Below, piece by piece: positions 1 through 7,003 of a stretch of DNA of 50,748 bases (positions are counted from its first letter, which is position 1; the number at the start of each line of letters is the position of its first letter). Location of the stretch: assembly GCA_964653285.1 (NCBI GenBank), contig CAZZEX010000026.1:1-50748 (forward strand), in the 5' to 3' direction. Source of the stretch: CAZZEX01 sp964653285 (GTDB lineage Bacteria; Chloroflexota; Anaerolineae; B4-G1). The notes beneath the pieces were generated by a model. It did not search any database, was not told the DNA's origin, and saw only the letters and a program-made list of their open reading frames with translations. A program made the translations under genes and the position numbers.

Positions 1-42
1 TTTCGTATCCAGTTCGTAACCAGTTCGTAACCAGTCCTGACT

Positions 43-819
43 TGTCCAACCCTCTCCATCGGATCGAACCCACTGTAACACTTCGGTGACTGTCGCTGCG
101 ATCAAGCTGGAGTAGGACTTTCAGTATCCTCCATCGGATCGAACCCACTGTAACTGCTACGAACCCCTGCACATTCTCCACCACTTCTTTCCTTTCAGTA
201 TCCTCCATCGGATCGAACCCACTGTAACCGAGACGTATACCTTCGACGGCGACACTGCTATTATTCTTTCAGTATCCTCCATCGGATCGAACCCACTGTA
301 ACTCCCCGCACACGTGAGCGCGTACGGGCGGCTGTACATGCTTTCAGTATCCTCCATCGGATCGAACCCACTGTAACAATATCTGCACTAACGTGCACAT
401 TTAATTTTACCACACTTTCAGTATCCTCCATCGGATCGAACCCACTGTAACTGAGCGAAGGCCTTCTCGATAGCCTCCCGGGTGATCTCACTTTCAGTAT
501 CCTCCATCGGATCGAACCCACTGTAACCTTGAGGCATTGTCTACTACAAAGACTTCATACGTACTTTCAGTATCCTCCATCGGATCGAACCCACTGTAAC
601 CACCGATGTCGGCGTATACTGCCTCGAAGGGAGAGACTTTCAGTATCCTCCATCGGATCGAACCCACTGTAACAGCGGCTCTCATTTCTTGATCCTAAGA
701 GGACACTTACCTTTCAGTATCCTCCATCGGATCGAACCCACTGTAACTCCCAGGCCAGATGCACCCCCACGCCGATGATGAACTTTCAGTATCCTCCATC
801 GGATCGAACCCACTGTAAC
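43..819 (-). CRISPR. CRISPR array, 11 repeats and 10 spacers
   Basis: Ten identical 37-bp repeats start at 118, 192, 266, 341, 415, 491, 564, 637, 711 and 783. A degenerate copy occupies 43-79, and spacers are 35-39 nt. Read on the minus strand the repeat begins GTTACAGTGGG and ends ACTGAAAG, which resembles the 8-nt 5' handle of type I and III crRNAs. The degenerate copy has lost that handle end, as expected for the leader-distal repeat, so the leader lies on the right (820-1015) and transcription runs leftward. All spacers differ from each other and I see no match to them elsewhere in the window. It is the only array here, so it probably serves all the effector modules. Confidence 0.98.
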
Positions 820-1015
820 CCACCGCCTGGATTGTCAAAGTACAGGTCTGGGAGCGTTTGTGGGCTGTTTCGAGGCTTAAAACGGCTCCTGGAGAACGTT
901 TTCATTGTCCTATTCTCCTGCCCCCCCCCCACCCCACCCTCTCTGAGGCGCAAATCGCTTTCTGCACCCTAACCCCGCCGATTTGCGACCAGCGCAGCGA
1001 AAACAAAAACCTCTC
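820..1015 (-). promoter_or_regulatory. CRISPR leader region
   Basis: This 196-bp gene-free stretch lies between the leader-proximal repeat and the stop codon of cas4. It contains a C-run on the plus strand (about 920-945), so its transcript and non-template strand carry several G-tracts capable of forming a G-quadruplex. A TTGACA-like hexamer sits close to the repeat on the minus strand. Leader identity rests on position and repeat polarity, and no promoter has been proven. Confidence 0.6.
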
Positions 1016-1618
1016 TCACACCACGTCGTTGCAGAACCGACGAAATTCACAATTGACGCACGGCCGGCGCGACCGCGGCGGGCCCGGCATAGCCTCCCGC
1101 TCTATCATCTCCCGCATCGCCGCCACTACCTCCCGCACCTCCCCCCGCAGCCCCTCTGTCAGCGCTACCTCCTCCGCCTGTCGCGTCAGCAAAGAGTAAA
1201 TGAAGCCACGCCGAACTCTCCCTCCCCACGTCTCCTCCAGCATCAGCCCGTAGGCCGCCAGTTGCCGCCTGATGTGACGCCCGATTCGGCGTCGTGACTG
1301 CTTGTAGTCCACAGGGATCAATTCTCTCTCCTCACCCTCCCCCACCTCGATCACCATGTCAATCCGCCCCCGCAGCCCCAGTATATCCGATTCCACCCCA
1401 ATGTCAAAATGCCGCTTCCCCTCCACCAGCCCGTATGCCGATAGCGTGCGCCTCTGCTCCAGCGTAGCAGCCCTCTCGTGTGCCGCCACTCCCGCCTCCA
1501 TCTTGTACGTCGTCGGGCGCAGAAGTGGCAGGCAGTACGTGTAGAATACGACCCGCGGGCAGTAACTGTACTGCTTCAGATCGGTCACGGTGAAGGTCAG
1601 CCGCTCACTCGTCATCAT
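1016..1618 (-). CDS. cas4: CRISPR-associated Cas4 exonuclease
   Basis: Cas4 is a RecB-like nuclease that trims and orients prespacers for Cas1-Cas2. Visible family marks are a Cys in the N-terminal YCPR motif, the GxxxH-type helix (VAAHERA), the metal-binding Asp of GRIDMV, the VDYKQ catalytic motif, and the C-terminal CVNCEFRRFC cluster that completes the 4Fe-4S site. The length of about 200 aa is normal. Three consecutive ATGs lie at 1621, 1618 and 1615 behind an AGGAG at 1626-1630; I chose 1618 for spacing. The start overlaps the end of cas2. It is the last gene of the cas6-cas1-cas2-cas4 operon, directly next to the array leader. Confidence 0.93.
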   Translation of the reverse strand: MMTSERLTFTVTDLKQYSYCPRVVFYTYCLPLLRPTTYKMEAGVAAHERAATLEQRRTLSAYGLVEGKRHFDIGVESDILGLRGRIDMVIEVGEGEERELIPVDYKQSRRRIGRHIRRQLAAYGLMLEETWGGRVRRGFIYSLLTRQAEEVALTEGLRGEVREVVAAMREMIEREAMPGPPRSRRPCVNCEFRRFCNDVV

Positions 1619-1868
1619 CATCACGCTCCTGGATGATCTCCAACCGCTGCCGCCAGTCCTTTTCACAGATAGCGAAGAGTTGAATATTGCCCGGCCGCTT
1701 GCCCAATCGCTCGCCGATCTTGAGCATCAACTCCTCCTGATACGTCCGCGTCAGGTCGCCGACGAAAGCCGAATACTGGATCCGGTCCAGCCCGTAGTCC
1801 AGGCAGAAATCGGCGATCTTCGTCCGCGTCCCATCGTGCGGAATATCGTACACCAACAAACACTTCAT
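1605..1868 (-). CDS. cas2: CRISPR-associated endonuclease Cas2
   Basis: Small 87-aa ferredoxin-fold protein that dimerises as the core of the Cas1-Cas2 integrase. The N-terminal VYDIPHDGTR stretch contains the conserved Asp8, followed by the usual YGLDRIQYSAF segment. It lies between cas1 and cas4 and overlaps the start of cas4. Its start codon sits directly inside a tandem GAATGGC-type repeat, so there is no recognisable Shine-Dalgarno sequence; translation may be coupled or weak. The C-terminus ends in an acidic DDDDE tail. Confidence 0.95.
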   Translation of the reverse strand: MKCLLVYDIPHDGTRTKIADFCLDYGLDRIQYSAFVGDLTRTYQEELMLKIGERLGKRPGNIQLFAICEKDWRQRLEIIQERDDDDE

Positions 1869-1904
1869 AATTCGCTATTCGCCATTCGCCATTCGCCATT
1901 CGCC
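1869..1904. repeat. Short tandem repeat between cas1 and cas2
   Basis: The cas1-cas2 gap consists of about four tandem copies of CGCCATT with one variant. The same kind of simple repeat recurs between and inside other genes of this operon (2940-2990, 3375-3450, 3840-3890, 4195-4330, 4590-4640). Confidence 0.85.
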
Positions 1905-2930
1905 CTACCACTTCGCAGTGAACGACTCGTAGGCCGCCCGGTCGCCCCGCACGAAAGTGGCGATGTGCCGCGCTTGGCTCTGGATGACGACCCGCAGCGG
2001 CTGCCGCTTACGCTCGTACCGCTCCGCCCCCTCCAGCCGCGCCAGCACCTTCTCCGCGATCGCGCGCCGGCTCCTCTCCACCAGCAGCCCCTTCTCGTCC
2101 AACTCCAACTTCATCCCCTTGTTCGCCATCCCCACGATCGTGCGGTCCACCACCACCTGCCGAAACTCCTCGATCAGGTCGAACACCAGGCTGGGCTTCC
2201 CCGGCCGGTCAGCGTGGATAAACCCCCCGTAAGGATCCAGCCCCGCCAGCACCAGCGCCCGCTCGACCTGCCCGTAGAGGATGCCGTAGCCGTAGTTCAG
2301 CGCCCCGTTGACCGGGTCTCGCGCACCGCGTCCCTTCCGCCCCGGCCAGCCATACTGCTCCGGAATCACCTGCTTGAGCGCGGCCCAGTACTTCTGCGCC
2401 GCCCGCCCCTCGATCGAGAGAATCTGCCCCCGCATCTCGTCCACCGTGTTTCCCTTCAGGCAGCGTAACTCCTCCAGGTGATCCCGCACCTCGTCGGCGC
2501 ACCAGCGCAACTCCTGGTACAGGTCAGAGTCAGCCTCCTGGCGGTACTTGGCGACGTAGCGCAGGAACCCCGCCTGGTTGGTGATCTTACCTCGCGCAAA
2601 CGATACCGCCAGATCGAGCCCCCGCCGGTCGGTGTAGGCCAACAGTTGCTCACGCCGCGTCAGCACCGTGCCGGTGAGCCCGGCACTGTAGAGCGCAGCG
2701 TAAGGACGTCCCCGTTGGTCAACGAAGTAAATTGGAACGCCAGCAGTGCAGCAGGCCCGGATGGCGTCCGCCGAGAGCCCGATCCCCCGCCCGGTCACCA
2801 GCACCTGCTCCAGGTGCAAGAGCGGCGCTTCGGCCAGCTTCTCCTTGTCCTTCGTGACCCGCAGCCGCCCGCTGTGCTTCCCGATGAAAGCCCCGTATTG
2901 ATCCACGACGAGATGTTGGATTATGGGCAT
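1905..2930 (-). CDS. cas1: CRISPR-associated integrase Cas1
   Basis: A 341-aa Cas1 of normal length. It integrates new spacers at the leader end of the array as a complex with Cas2. The metal-binding residues are visible as Glu174 (LSIEGRAAQKYW), His239 (GFIHADRPGKPS) and Asp251 (LVFDLIEEFR). The N-terminal beta domain opens with the typical HLVVDQYGAFIG. An AGGAG lies shortly upstream of the ATG. The sequence type is that of subtype I/III Cas1 and there is no fused reverse transcriptase or Cas4. It is the only cas1 in the window, so three interference modules depend on it or on copies elsewhere. Confidence 0.97.
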   Translation of the reverse strand: MPIIQHLVVDQYGAFIGKHSGRLRVTKDKEKLAEAPLLHLEQVLVTGRGIGLSADAIRACCTAGVPIYFVDQRGRPYAALYSAGLTGTVLTRREQLLAYTDRRGLDLAVSFARGKITNQAGFLRYVAKYRQEADSDLYQELRWCADEVRDHLEELRCLKGNTVDEMRGQILSIEGRAAQKYWAALKQVIPEQYGWPGRKGRGARDPVNGALNYGYGILYGQVERALVLAGLDPYGGFIHADRPGKPSLVFDLIEEFRQVVVDRTIVGMANKGMKLELDEKGLLVERSRRAIAEKVLARLEGAERYERKRQPLRVVIQSQARHIATFVRGDRAAYESFTAKW

Positions 2931-2978
2931 GAAGTTTCTCCTGGGTGAAGGGTTGAGAATTGAGAATGGAGAATGGAA

Positions 2979-3374
2979 TTATTGGTGACGGCGTTTCTCG
3001 GTGACCAGGAGGGCAAGGGTCTCGTCCAGGAGAGCCTGGCGCGCTTCGACGACGGCCGGTCCCAACAGCCGGCGGGCACGAAAGTACCATCCCTTCGACT
3101 CGCGGGCAGAACCCTCGGCGACGCGCAAGAAGTAAAGATACGATTTGCCCCCAACGCCCCGGCCATGCCCCTCCTCAACGTTCGCACTGATAGACCCGGC
3201 GCTGCGGATCAACTGCCGCGCTACTGCCCGTCCGCGTTCATCCCTCATGAGAACGTCACAGTCATCCCAGGCCAACTCATACAAGTACAGTGCTTTTGGA
3301 TACGCATCGAATCGCCAGCAGGCTTCCGCCTTCACCCGCTGCGGCACCGTCATCACCCATTTCTCGAAAGTCAT
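2979..3374 (-). CDS. Four-helix-bundle protein (S23/IVP, Avd-like)
   Basis: A 131-aa protein of the TIGR02436/S23 four-helix-bundle family, named after proteins encoded in 23S rRNA intervening sequences and related in fold to the Avd accessory protein of diversity-generating retroelements. The hallmark QLIRSAGSISANVEEGHGR segment is present, followed by the usual aromatic-rich helix. I chose the ATG at 3374, which follows a GGAGG-like site; an upstream ATG at 3410 lies within simple repeats. The gene sits between cas6 and cas1 on the same strand. No reverse transcriptase or variable repeat is seen nearby, so a DGR role is unlikely. Its role here is unknown; a nucleic-acid-binding function in processing or adaptation is a guess. 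Confidence 0.85.
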   Translation of the reverse strand: MTFEKWVMTVPQRVKAEACWRFDAYPKALYLYELAWDDCDVLMRDERGRAVARQLIRSAGSISANVEEGHGRGVGGKSYLYFLRVAEGSARESKGWYFRARRLLGPAVVEARQALLDETLALLVTEKRRHQ

Positions 3375-3378
3375 TTCC

Positions 3379-4587
3379 CTATCCTCCATTCTCCATTCTC
3401 CCTTCTTCATTCTCCATTCCCCATTCTTCCTTCTTCATTCTCCATTCTACTTCGTACCACCCATTCCCCTTCACCGCATCCTTCCCCACGTGCACAAACT
3501 GCCCCCACACCAGCCACACCCAGAATGGAGACCAGTCGTCTGCCTCCAGCGTGACACTGCCCATCAGCCCCGAGGTGGGAGACTCGGCGTGGCGACGGGT
3601 CGAATAACTGCGCAGTTCCTCCCACACCAGGTGGTTCTCGGCCACACGCACGCGCCCGGCGGCCTCGATCAACCCCCTGGGATCATCGAAGCGCAGCGGC
3701 GTGTCCGAGAAATCCCGGCTCAGCGCCTCCAGCCGCTCCATCAACCGCTGGAAGAAAGGCCGAAAGCGGAAACCACCCGGCTTCAGCAACCGTCCCCGCT
3801 CGATAATCCGCGTCGGCGTCAGAAAATGCACCGTCGCCCGCCTGGGCTGACCGCTGGCTGCTAACTGCCGGCTGCTATCTACTACCTGCTGGTGGGTGAT
3901 CGGGACGTCAGGCACCTGGACCATCGCGTCGCCCGCCTTCATCACCGCCTGCCGTTCCCCTGTCAGCGGGTTCTCCGCCCACACCTCTTGGATGTCCAGA
4001 GTGCCCCGCCGCCAGCGACCATCCGCCTGCCGGAGTCTGCGCCCGATTCCCCCGCGCTCGAACTCCCCCACCGCCATGACGACGTAGGGGAAGAGCTGCA
4101 GCGCCTGCGCGTACAGCGTCAGCCCGAACTCGAACCGCTCCCCCGGATCGTAACGGAAGACCACGCATCCATTGGGCAACTCGACCGGATGCCCACATTG
4201 CCGATCACTAGCGGCTGCCTGCTGCCCGCTAGCGGCTAACCGCTGCCCGCTAACGGCTAACCGCTGCCCGCTAACGGCTGACTGCTGCCTGCTAGCGGCT
4301 GACTGCTGCCTGCTAGCGGCTAATATCGGGGGTTGGACCGTGTAAGGGCGTGGCACGTCGCGGCCCCGCCCGCTCCCAGGCCTGAGCGTGCTCACGAGAG
4401 TAGCGACCGGGCAACTACCGGCGAGCGGGCAGTCGGCACACTCGCCAGCCTCCCGGTTCACGCAGAAACGGTTCCGCAGCGCGTGGAACAGCGGCCCACG
4501 GATAGCCGAGCCCTGGTGTTCATTCAGTTCGATTGTGCTCTGCACCTCAGTGACGAAGCGCAGCCGATGAGCGGTGAAATTGTCCAT
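3379..4587 (-). CDS. cas6: CRISPR pre-crRNA endoribonuclease Cas6
   Basis: RAMP-fold nuclease that cuts the array transcript within each repeat. The N-terminal half has a four-cysteine cluster (FCVN, ECADC, SCPVA) common in this Cas6 branch, and the C-terminal half ends with the Gly-rich loop around GLMGSVTLEADDW. At 402 aa it is longer than usual. One excess block (about residues 90-130) is Ser/Gln/Arg/Ala-rich and encoded by tandem repeats of an AGCGGCTGAC-like unit. The C-terminal tail of about 20 Glu/Met/Arg-rich residues is encoded by GAATGGAGAATGG-type repeats. Both look like simple-repeat invasion of a working gene. It is the only Cas6 seen, so it probably serves all modules. Confidence 0.92.
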   Translation of the reverse strand: MDNFTAHRLRFVTEVQSTIELNEHQGSAIRGPLFHALRNRFCVNREAGECADCPLAGSCPVATLVSTLRPGSGRGRDVPRPYTVQPPILAASRQQSAASRQQSAVSGQRLAVSGQRLAASGQQAAASDRQCGHPVELPNGCVVFRYDPGERFEFGLTLYAQALQLFPYVVMAVGEFERGGIGRRLRQADGRWRRGTLDIQEVWAENPLTGERQAVMKAGDAMVQVPDVPITHQQVVDSSRQLAASGQPRRATVHFLTPTRIIERGRLLKPGGFRFRPFFQRLMERLEALSRDFSDTPLRFDDPRGLIEAAGRVRVAENHLVWEELRSYSTRRHAESPTSGLMGSVTLEADDWSPFWVWLVWGQFVHVGKDAVKGNGWYEVEWRMKKEEWGMENEEGRMENGG

Positions 4588-4662
4588 AGCCGTTAGCCTT
4601 TAGCAGTGAGCCGATAGCGGGCAGCGGACAGCGGGACTGCTTGCGTCTCCCCACTTGCCGTC

Positions 4663-4820
4663 CACTGGTGGGTCATTTGTCATGGATATAGCCATTAACT
4701 GGCGGCGCAGGATACGCCATATGTGGCCCTAAGTGCTCAAATACCGGCAAAACGCCCATGTTTAGGGACAGTACCTATGGGGCCAAAATGGCTATTCTCA
4801 AGTCAAGTGACCCACCAGTG
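4663..4820. mobile_element. Candidate 158-bp MITE with inverted ends
   Basis: The ends are a perfect 13-bp inverted repeat, CACTGGTGGGTCA at 4663-4675 and its complement at 4808-4820. Similarity continues inward for about 20 more bases, including a shared TAGCCATT, with mismatches. There is no coding capacity and no clear target duplication. Size and structure fit a non-autonomous element or a deleted IS. I see no second copy in the window. Confidence 0.5.
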
Positions 4821-4929
4821 CCTGAGGGCACTTCTCGATCTCAGCCAGGGATTTCCAATCCCTGGCTCTCAGCCGACAACATCGCGAGCCGTCGAATGGA
4901 ATTCGCCGTCTGAAACTGAAAAGGCCCCT

Positions 4930-5001
4930 AAGCCTGCCCCGGGCATCAGTTTCACTGCGCCCAACCTCCCCACGTTGATCGCCGATTGCATCGCCCTCGG
5001 C
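4930..5001. repeat. 72-bp segment, copy 1
   Basis: Identical to 23789-23860 except for one mismatch (ATC versus ACC near the left end). Copy 2 sits at the junction between the cas8 remnant and the truncated WYL gene. The segment could be a fragment of an unidentified gene or a small dispersed repeat; it shows no recognisable protein in any frame. Confidence 0.85.
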
Positions 5002-5152
5002 AATCGCCTGCCCTAGCTTCTCCTTCGCCCCCGCACGTTCGCCACGTTCGCTGGGAACAGTTCCGGCCGGTAGAAGGCGACCTCGGTTGCGCCAGTGGCC
5101 TGGAGGCGTCCCCGGCCGCCCCCCGTGTCAATCGTAGGCGTTCAGAGGGTAG

Positions 5153-5253
5153 GCCAAACGTCGGTTGAGTAGCCCCGAAAGGGGCGTATCGAAACCACGT
5201 TTGGCCCGTGGGAGGTGAGATTCCTTGATTTCGATACGCCTTCGGCTACTCAA
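5153..5253. repeat. Nested inverted repeats downstream of cas5
   Basis: TTGAGTAGCC...GGCGTATCGAAA at 5165-5194 faces its complement TTTCGATACGCC...GGCTACTCAA at 5229-5253. Each arm has its own small GC hairpin. A second pair, GGCCAAACG (5153-5161) and CGTTTGGCC (5198-5206), is interleaved. It lies just past the stop of the long operon and could fold as a terminator or RNA-stabilising structure. The same palindrome type is a common dispersed intergenic repeat in bacteria. Confidence 0.7.
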
Positions 5254-5288
5254 TCGGCGGAATCTCGCCAGGGCCTGAACGCTTACAA

Positions 5289-5996
5289 TCAATCTATGCG
5301 CTCGTAGTAACTGAAGCCCTTGCTGGAACGTACCAGGCGGTAGGGGAAGACGACGTGGCGCAACACCCGCTCCCTGCCCAGCCTGATGTTCTTGCCGCTG
5401 TAGATATTCGCCTTCTCGAACGTCAGGCTGGCGTCGCAATCATCCAGTTGCTGGATGATCCCATTGGCCAGAAAAGGCCGGGTTGGGTCGCCATCCACCA
5501 CGATGAACCCCGGCGGCAGTGTCTCGGCCAGCGCGGGCGGGCCTATCAGTTGTACAAACCCACCCCGCTTGCCCAGGTAGTTGACCTGCAGCAGCCAATC
5601 CTCCAGGCGTGACCGGTCGCTTATCTCCCCACTCAGCGCAATCCCCAGTGAGCCGTCAAAGTAGACGTACTCACGGAAAGCAATCGTCTTACCCAACGGT
5701 CCGGCGTGCGGCGTACCCGGCTTGGCGGAGGTACGACGAGGCTTGAGAATCTTTGCAAACAGGTTGGTCACGACCACCCGCTTCGGCGGCCAAAGCGCCA
5801 CAGTCAAGTCACGCAGCCAGGGCCATGCTTCCCTCGCAACCGCCACGTTCGCTGTGCGGCAAGCGGCATCCAGCAGCGCCATTTTGACTGCATAAGGGGT
5901 CGGCACGAGCAGGCTCTTGCCTCCCGACGACGTAGCCGATGCTGGCTTTAGACTAAAGAGCGCCGTGGGTTGGTATTCTGCAATCAGCCACATCAT
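5289..5996 (-). CDS. cas5: CRISPR-associated protein Cas5 (I-A/I-B type)
   Basis: A 235-aa Cas5-family RAMP protein that would cap the crRNA 5' handle in a type I Cascade. Family marks are the GKSLLVPTPYAVKMALLDA segment near the N-terminus and the closing HVVFPYRLVR region. The first ATG overlaps the stop of cas7 as ATGA and follows GGAGG, so translation is coupled. It is the last gene of the long operon. Subtype is uncertain: the Cas7/Cas5 pair resembles DevR/DevS-type and I-A proteins, and the matching cas3 is 15 kb away at 20663-23056. Confidence 0.82.
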   Translation of the reverse strand: MMWLIAEYQPTALFSLKPASATSSGGKSLLVPTPYAVKMALLDAACRTANVAVAREAWPWLRDLTVALWPPKRVVVTNLFAKILKPRRTSAKPGTPHAGPLGKTIAFREYVYFDGSLGIALSGEISDRSRLEDWLLQVNYLGKRGGFVQLIGPPALAETLPPGFIVVDGDPTRPFLANGIIQQLDDCDASLTFEKANIYSGKNIRLGRERVLRHVVFPYRLVRSSKGFSYYERID

Positions 5997-6982
5997 GCCT
6001 CCCGGTAACTCAGCGTGTAGGGCGCTGTTGTCTCTATCAGTTCAGTCATCACCTCGCTGAACTGTGCCAGCGAGTCGAACTCGTTCAGCGTGATTGCACC
6101 TGGGCGCACCTTCTCCAACGCCTTCTGGATGCCCTGCAACTGCCCCCGGTAGCCACTATTGATAGGGCTCATCGTGGGCGCCGGGATGACGTCGCTGCTG
6201 ACCGCCACCACCCCCTCAAAGTCCACGATGTGGGGGTTCTGCGTCCCGCGCATCGCACCGTTAGGCTCAATGAAAGTGTAGAGAACGCTTTCCAGCAATG
6301 CCCGGTAGCGCGTCACCCGCTGCGGTTCGTCCACTGCGTAAACTTGGGTGATGTCGTTAAAGCCGATGCGGGCCACCTCAAAGTTGGTCACGATGGCGTA
6401 GACACCGCTCGAGGCCGGGCGGTGGAAGATGGCCTGTCCCAGGTTGGCCTTGCGCTGTTCTTCCTCCGACTCAGATGCCCGCGCCTTTGCACTGCGCTCG
6501 CTGGCGTACTTGACGTGGAAGTAACTGTCGGTCGTGGTCAGTTCGGGCAAGCCCACCACCCAACTGAACTCAGCCACGCTCTTGCGCGGGATGGAGCGGT
6601 TGCCAGCCGTGATGAGATTGCCGGCCAAGTCATCCAGCGCGCAACTCTCCAGCAGCAACGTGATCGCCTCGGCGTCGGATTTGCCCTCGATGGCCTTGCC
6701 ATACCCGGCGTCGGCGCTGATGCGGTTGGCATTGAACTCGCGACAACCGGCGCACAGCGGCACATCTTCCCGGCCCAATAGCAGCTGGAATAGGTGCTCG
6801 GCCTGGATGTGCTTGAGCATGTCGCCACTGATGGCGTTGACATTGTGCAATTTCCCGTCCCCACCGACGATGTTCACCATGCGGGTGGTGATCTGGTTGC
6901 CCTCGCCTCCCTCATTGTTCAAACTGTGCATATTGAGCGTAGCCTGGGCCGAAATGGAAAATGAATACACGTTCCTGGTCAT
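5993..6982 (-). CDS. cas7: Cas7, DevR-family Cascade backbone
   Basis: A 329-aa Cas7 of the DevR/MJ0381 family, which polymerises along the crRNA spacer in type I Cascade. The N-terminus SISAQATLNMHSLNNEG and the later NAISGDMLKHIQAEH segment are diagnostic. An AAGGAGGTG precedes the ATG. The gene follows cas8 by about 20 bp and its stop overlaps cas5. In some bacteria DevR proteins were named autoregulators, but there is nothing here to show regulation. Confidence is high for the family and moderate for the subtype (I-A/I-B-like). Confidence 0.9.
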   Translation of the reverse strand: MTRNVYSFSISAQATLNMHSLNNEGGEGNQITTRMVNIVGGDGKLHNVNAISGDMLKHIQAEHLFQLLLGREDVPLCAGCREFNANRISADAGYGKAIEGKSDAEAITLLLESCALDDLAGNLITAGNRSIPRKSVAEFSWVVGLPELTTTDSYFHVKYASERSAKARASESEEEQRKANLGQAIFHRPASSGVYAIVTNFEVARIGFNDITQVYAVDEPQRVTRYRALLESVLYTFIEPNGAMRGTQNPHIVDFEGVVAVSSDVIPAPTMSPINSGYRGQLQGIQKALEKVRPGAITLNEFDSLAQFSEVMTELIETTAPYTLSYREA

Positions 6983-7003
6983 GTTAGCACCTCCTTGATT
7001 GGG

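Larger units (their letters stand above)
4588..5288. other. 700-bp gene-free gap with repeats and mobile-element scraps
   Basis: No credible gene lies here. From left to right the gap holds a continuation of the AGCGG-type tandem repeats (4588-4640), a candidate MITE with inverted ends (4663-4820), an unassigned stretch, a 72-bp segment repeated almost exactly at 23789-23860 (4930-5001), and a nested inverted-repeat structure (5153-5253). It separates the cas5 end of the type III/I operon from cas6 and must contain the cas6 promoter, which I could not locate. Confidence 0.7.

Noticed and set aside
10..31. Two tandem CAGTTCGTAAC units left of the array as a second array
   Set aside because: Two 11-bp units with no spacers; simple repeat only.
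157..685. Open frames through the CRISPR array encoding repeats of VGSIRWRILK or MEDTE-type peptides
   Set aside because: They are translations of the 37-bp repeats and spacers and have no independent coding signs.
1590..2948. Long plus-strand open frames opposite cas1, cas2 and the other minus-strand cas genes
   Set aside because: They are antisense shadows caused by high GC content; the minus-strand products are clear Cas proteins.
2979..3374. Four-helix-bundle gene as part of a diversity-generating retroelement
   Set aside because: No reverse transcriptase, template repeat or variable repeat is visible in the window.
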